From Gordionus sp. m RMFG-2023 (Eukaryota; Nematomorpha; Gordioida; Chordodea; Parachordodidae): 64,000 bases of DNA. Shown one piece after another: positions 62,412-64,000 of the stretch. Location: contig NC_088777.1 in the NCBI RefSeq assembly GCF_954871325.1, positions 1,922,001 to 1,986,000 on the forward strand, given 5' to 3'. The position numbers and the translations under genes are program-made. Position 1 is the stretch's first letter, and each line of letters begins with the position of its first letter. Under the pieces are notes generated by a model, which was not told the origin of the DNA, did not search any database, and saw nothing but the letters and a program-made list of their open reading frames with translations.

Positions 62412-64000
62412 GTAAAAAAAAAATAAGAAAAAAATATGATATTTTATAATTGCTTGTTTATACAGTTATAACCTCCTTTCGTAACTATACCAAAGTTATT
62501 ATATTCAATCAAATTTGAAAATCCGGCCGTTAAATTATTCGGTTTTCTTGTTAACTCCTAGAACAGCCTAAAAAATAATTAATCTTCAGGGGTTTTCTCT
62601 GAAAGAGCGGCTCAGACATTAGAATACTTAATTTCCCTAAAACTTCGTTTATATCATAGAATGTTTAAAATTAAAAATTAAAATAATTAATTTAACGAAT
62701 ATCCGATATAGTTAATAAATTTTGCTATAATCGAATATAATAGTTCATAGAGTCATATAAATCGATGATAAGGTTGAAACTAAATTTTTAAATTTCCTTT
62801 TAACAAGGATTTTAGCGAATTATGTCACTATAAATAAATAAAAAACCTTTATTGGCTTAATTTATATTATATTCGTTACCAGAGTTAGGGTGTAAAACTC
62901 GATGAAATAAACCTCTAATAGGTAGTTTAGCGGTAGAGATAGGGTTTAGAATAGGTTTATATTTTGAAATATATTTATGATATTTTTTTTAAAAAAATGT
63001 ATAAAAATTTGTATTCATTTATTTTTTGCCAATAATTTTTCTTTTTTTTTCTCGATAAACTTTTTCCATAATCTTATTTTCAATTCCTATTCAATTCCTT
63101 TCTTCTTATTCTCTTACTACTTAAGATTATAATCTTACTTATTTCATTTTTTTTTACTAGTTAAAGTATAATTAAAAAAAATTTTTTTTTGAAGCATATT
63201 TTTAAAGAGGCGATATTCCAAAACGAATGATTTTAAACGGGCAACAAAAAAATATATTAACGTTTTTTTTAATCGTATCTCACTAACCTAATTAACATTT
63301 ATATTAATATATGCTGTTTTTAACCGTTAAAATGATCTCTTTCGGAGATTATAATCACCAAAATATATCACCTACAAAATTTATTAAATATTTCTTTTTT
63401 AGATAACTTAATACGTTATACTGTATATGCGTATAGGATGATAGCTAATGTACCAATAAATAAAAATGATAAAGAACATAAAACATAAGAAGTTATGCGT
63501 AGCAGATTATAGATATTTTTCTGCTTGTAACATATTTCCCAGATATAATAGTTACGAAATCTTATCCAGATCTTTTAATTAGCTTAATTATTTATACATA
63601 AAACATTTATGCCTTTTTTTTTTATTGAATTAAATATTAAGTTAAACATAGATTAAACCTTTATATTTGTATTACTTACTAATTTTATCATTTACATCAT
63701 CATACTTAGCAAAAGTCTCTTTTAGGGACTGAATTAGTGTTCTTAAGAGTCCGAATAAATCTGCTTAATTTTTTATGGTTTCTATGACCTGTTTACTAGA
63801 GATTGCCATTTTATTTAGCATTCATTTTTATACCACGAAGTATTAGAATTAGTGTATAAATCGAAGTGCCACTTGACCCAAAAATGTGAGATCTTTTAGC
63901 ATAATTTTACTATTATATTTTACATATAATTTTTTTTTTTTTAATATAAATTTTTGTATAATTCATTACAATTTTACATTTTTTTGGCATTTAACCATCT
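62412..64000. other. AT-rich end of window
   Basis: Low-complexity A/T DNA. No gene, known repeat or RNA gene was recognised. Confidence 0.4.

Overview
The window is eukaryotic nuclear DNA, very AT-rich, with GT-AG introns from about 37 bp to several kb. It reads as an invertebrate animal genome: three host genes of animal type (hexokinase, GDP-D-glucose phosphorylase, and an animal-type Tubby protein) lie in the same orientation (+) in a sea of small DNA transposons. I cannot name the phylum. A 10-N gap at 48999-49008 shows that this is a scaffolded draft assembly.

Layout. (1) 13-8205: hexokinase without its N-terminal exons, ending with a spliced C-terminal exon. It carries two alternative copies of the exon for the catalytic Asn-Asp-Thr loop (456-561 and 2760-2865), equal in length and phase and so predicted to be mutually exclusive. 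(2) 9391-10185: a small two-exon unknown gene candidate. (3) 12044-18225: a complete GDPGP1 gene of 11 exons (356 residues), with seven closely packed AT-rich exons followed by four exons separated by large introns. (4) 32148-53309: Tubby. A likely first coding exon at 32148 is followed by a 10-kb intron and then 12 exons from 42693 to 53309, which encode the whole C-terminal Tubby barrel. (5) 53310-64000: no firm gene, two orphan exon-like segments and repeats.

Between and inside the genes lies a dense mobile-element layer: two copies of a non-autonomous Helitron (23140-24736 and 38097-40881), the second swollen by a tandem array of a 268/279-bp unit; several hAT-like MITE families with 8-bp target duplications; a palindromic 330-360 bp MITE family; GC-rich MITEs; degraded LINE 3' ends; and one Tc1/mariner transposase relic. 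Two MITE families have inserted into each other in reciprocal order, so their activity overlapped. One hAT MITE sits 16-24 bp before a Tubby exon and seems to supply its pyrimidine-rich acceptor region.

The three genes do not form an operon or pathway unit. Hexokinase and GDPGP1 both touch glucose phosphate metabolism, but their adjacency here is most simply chance.
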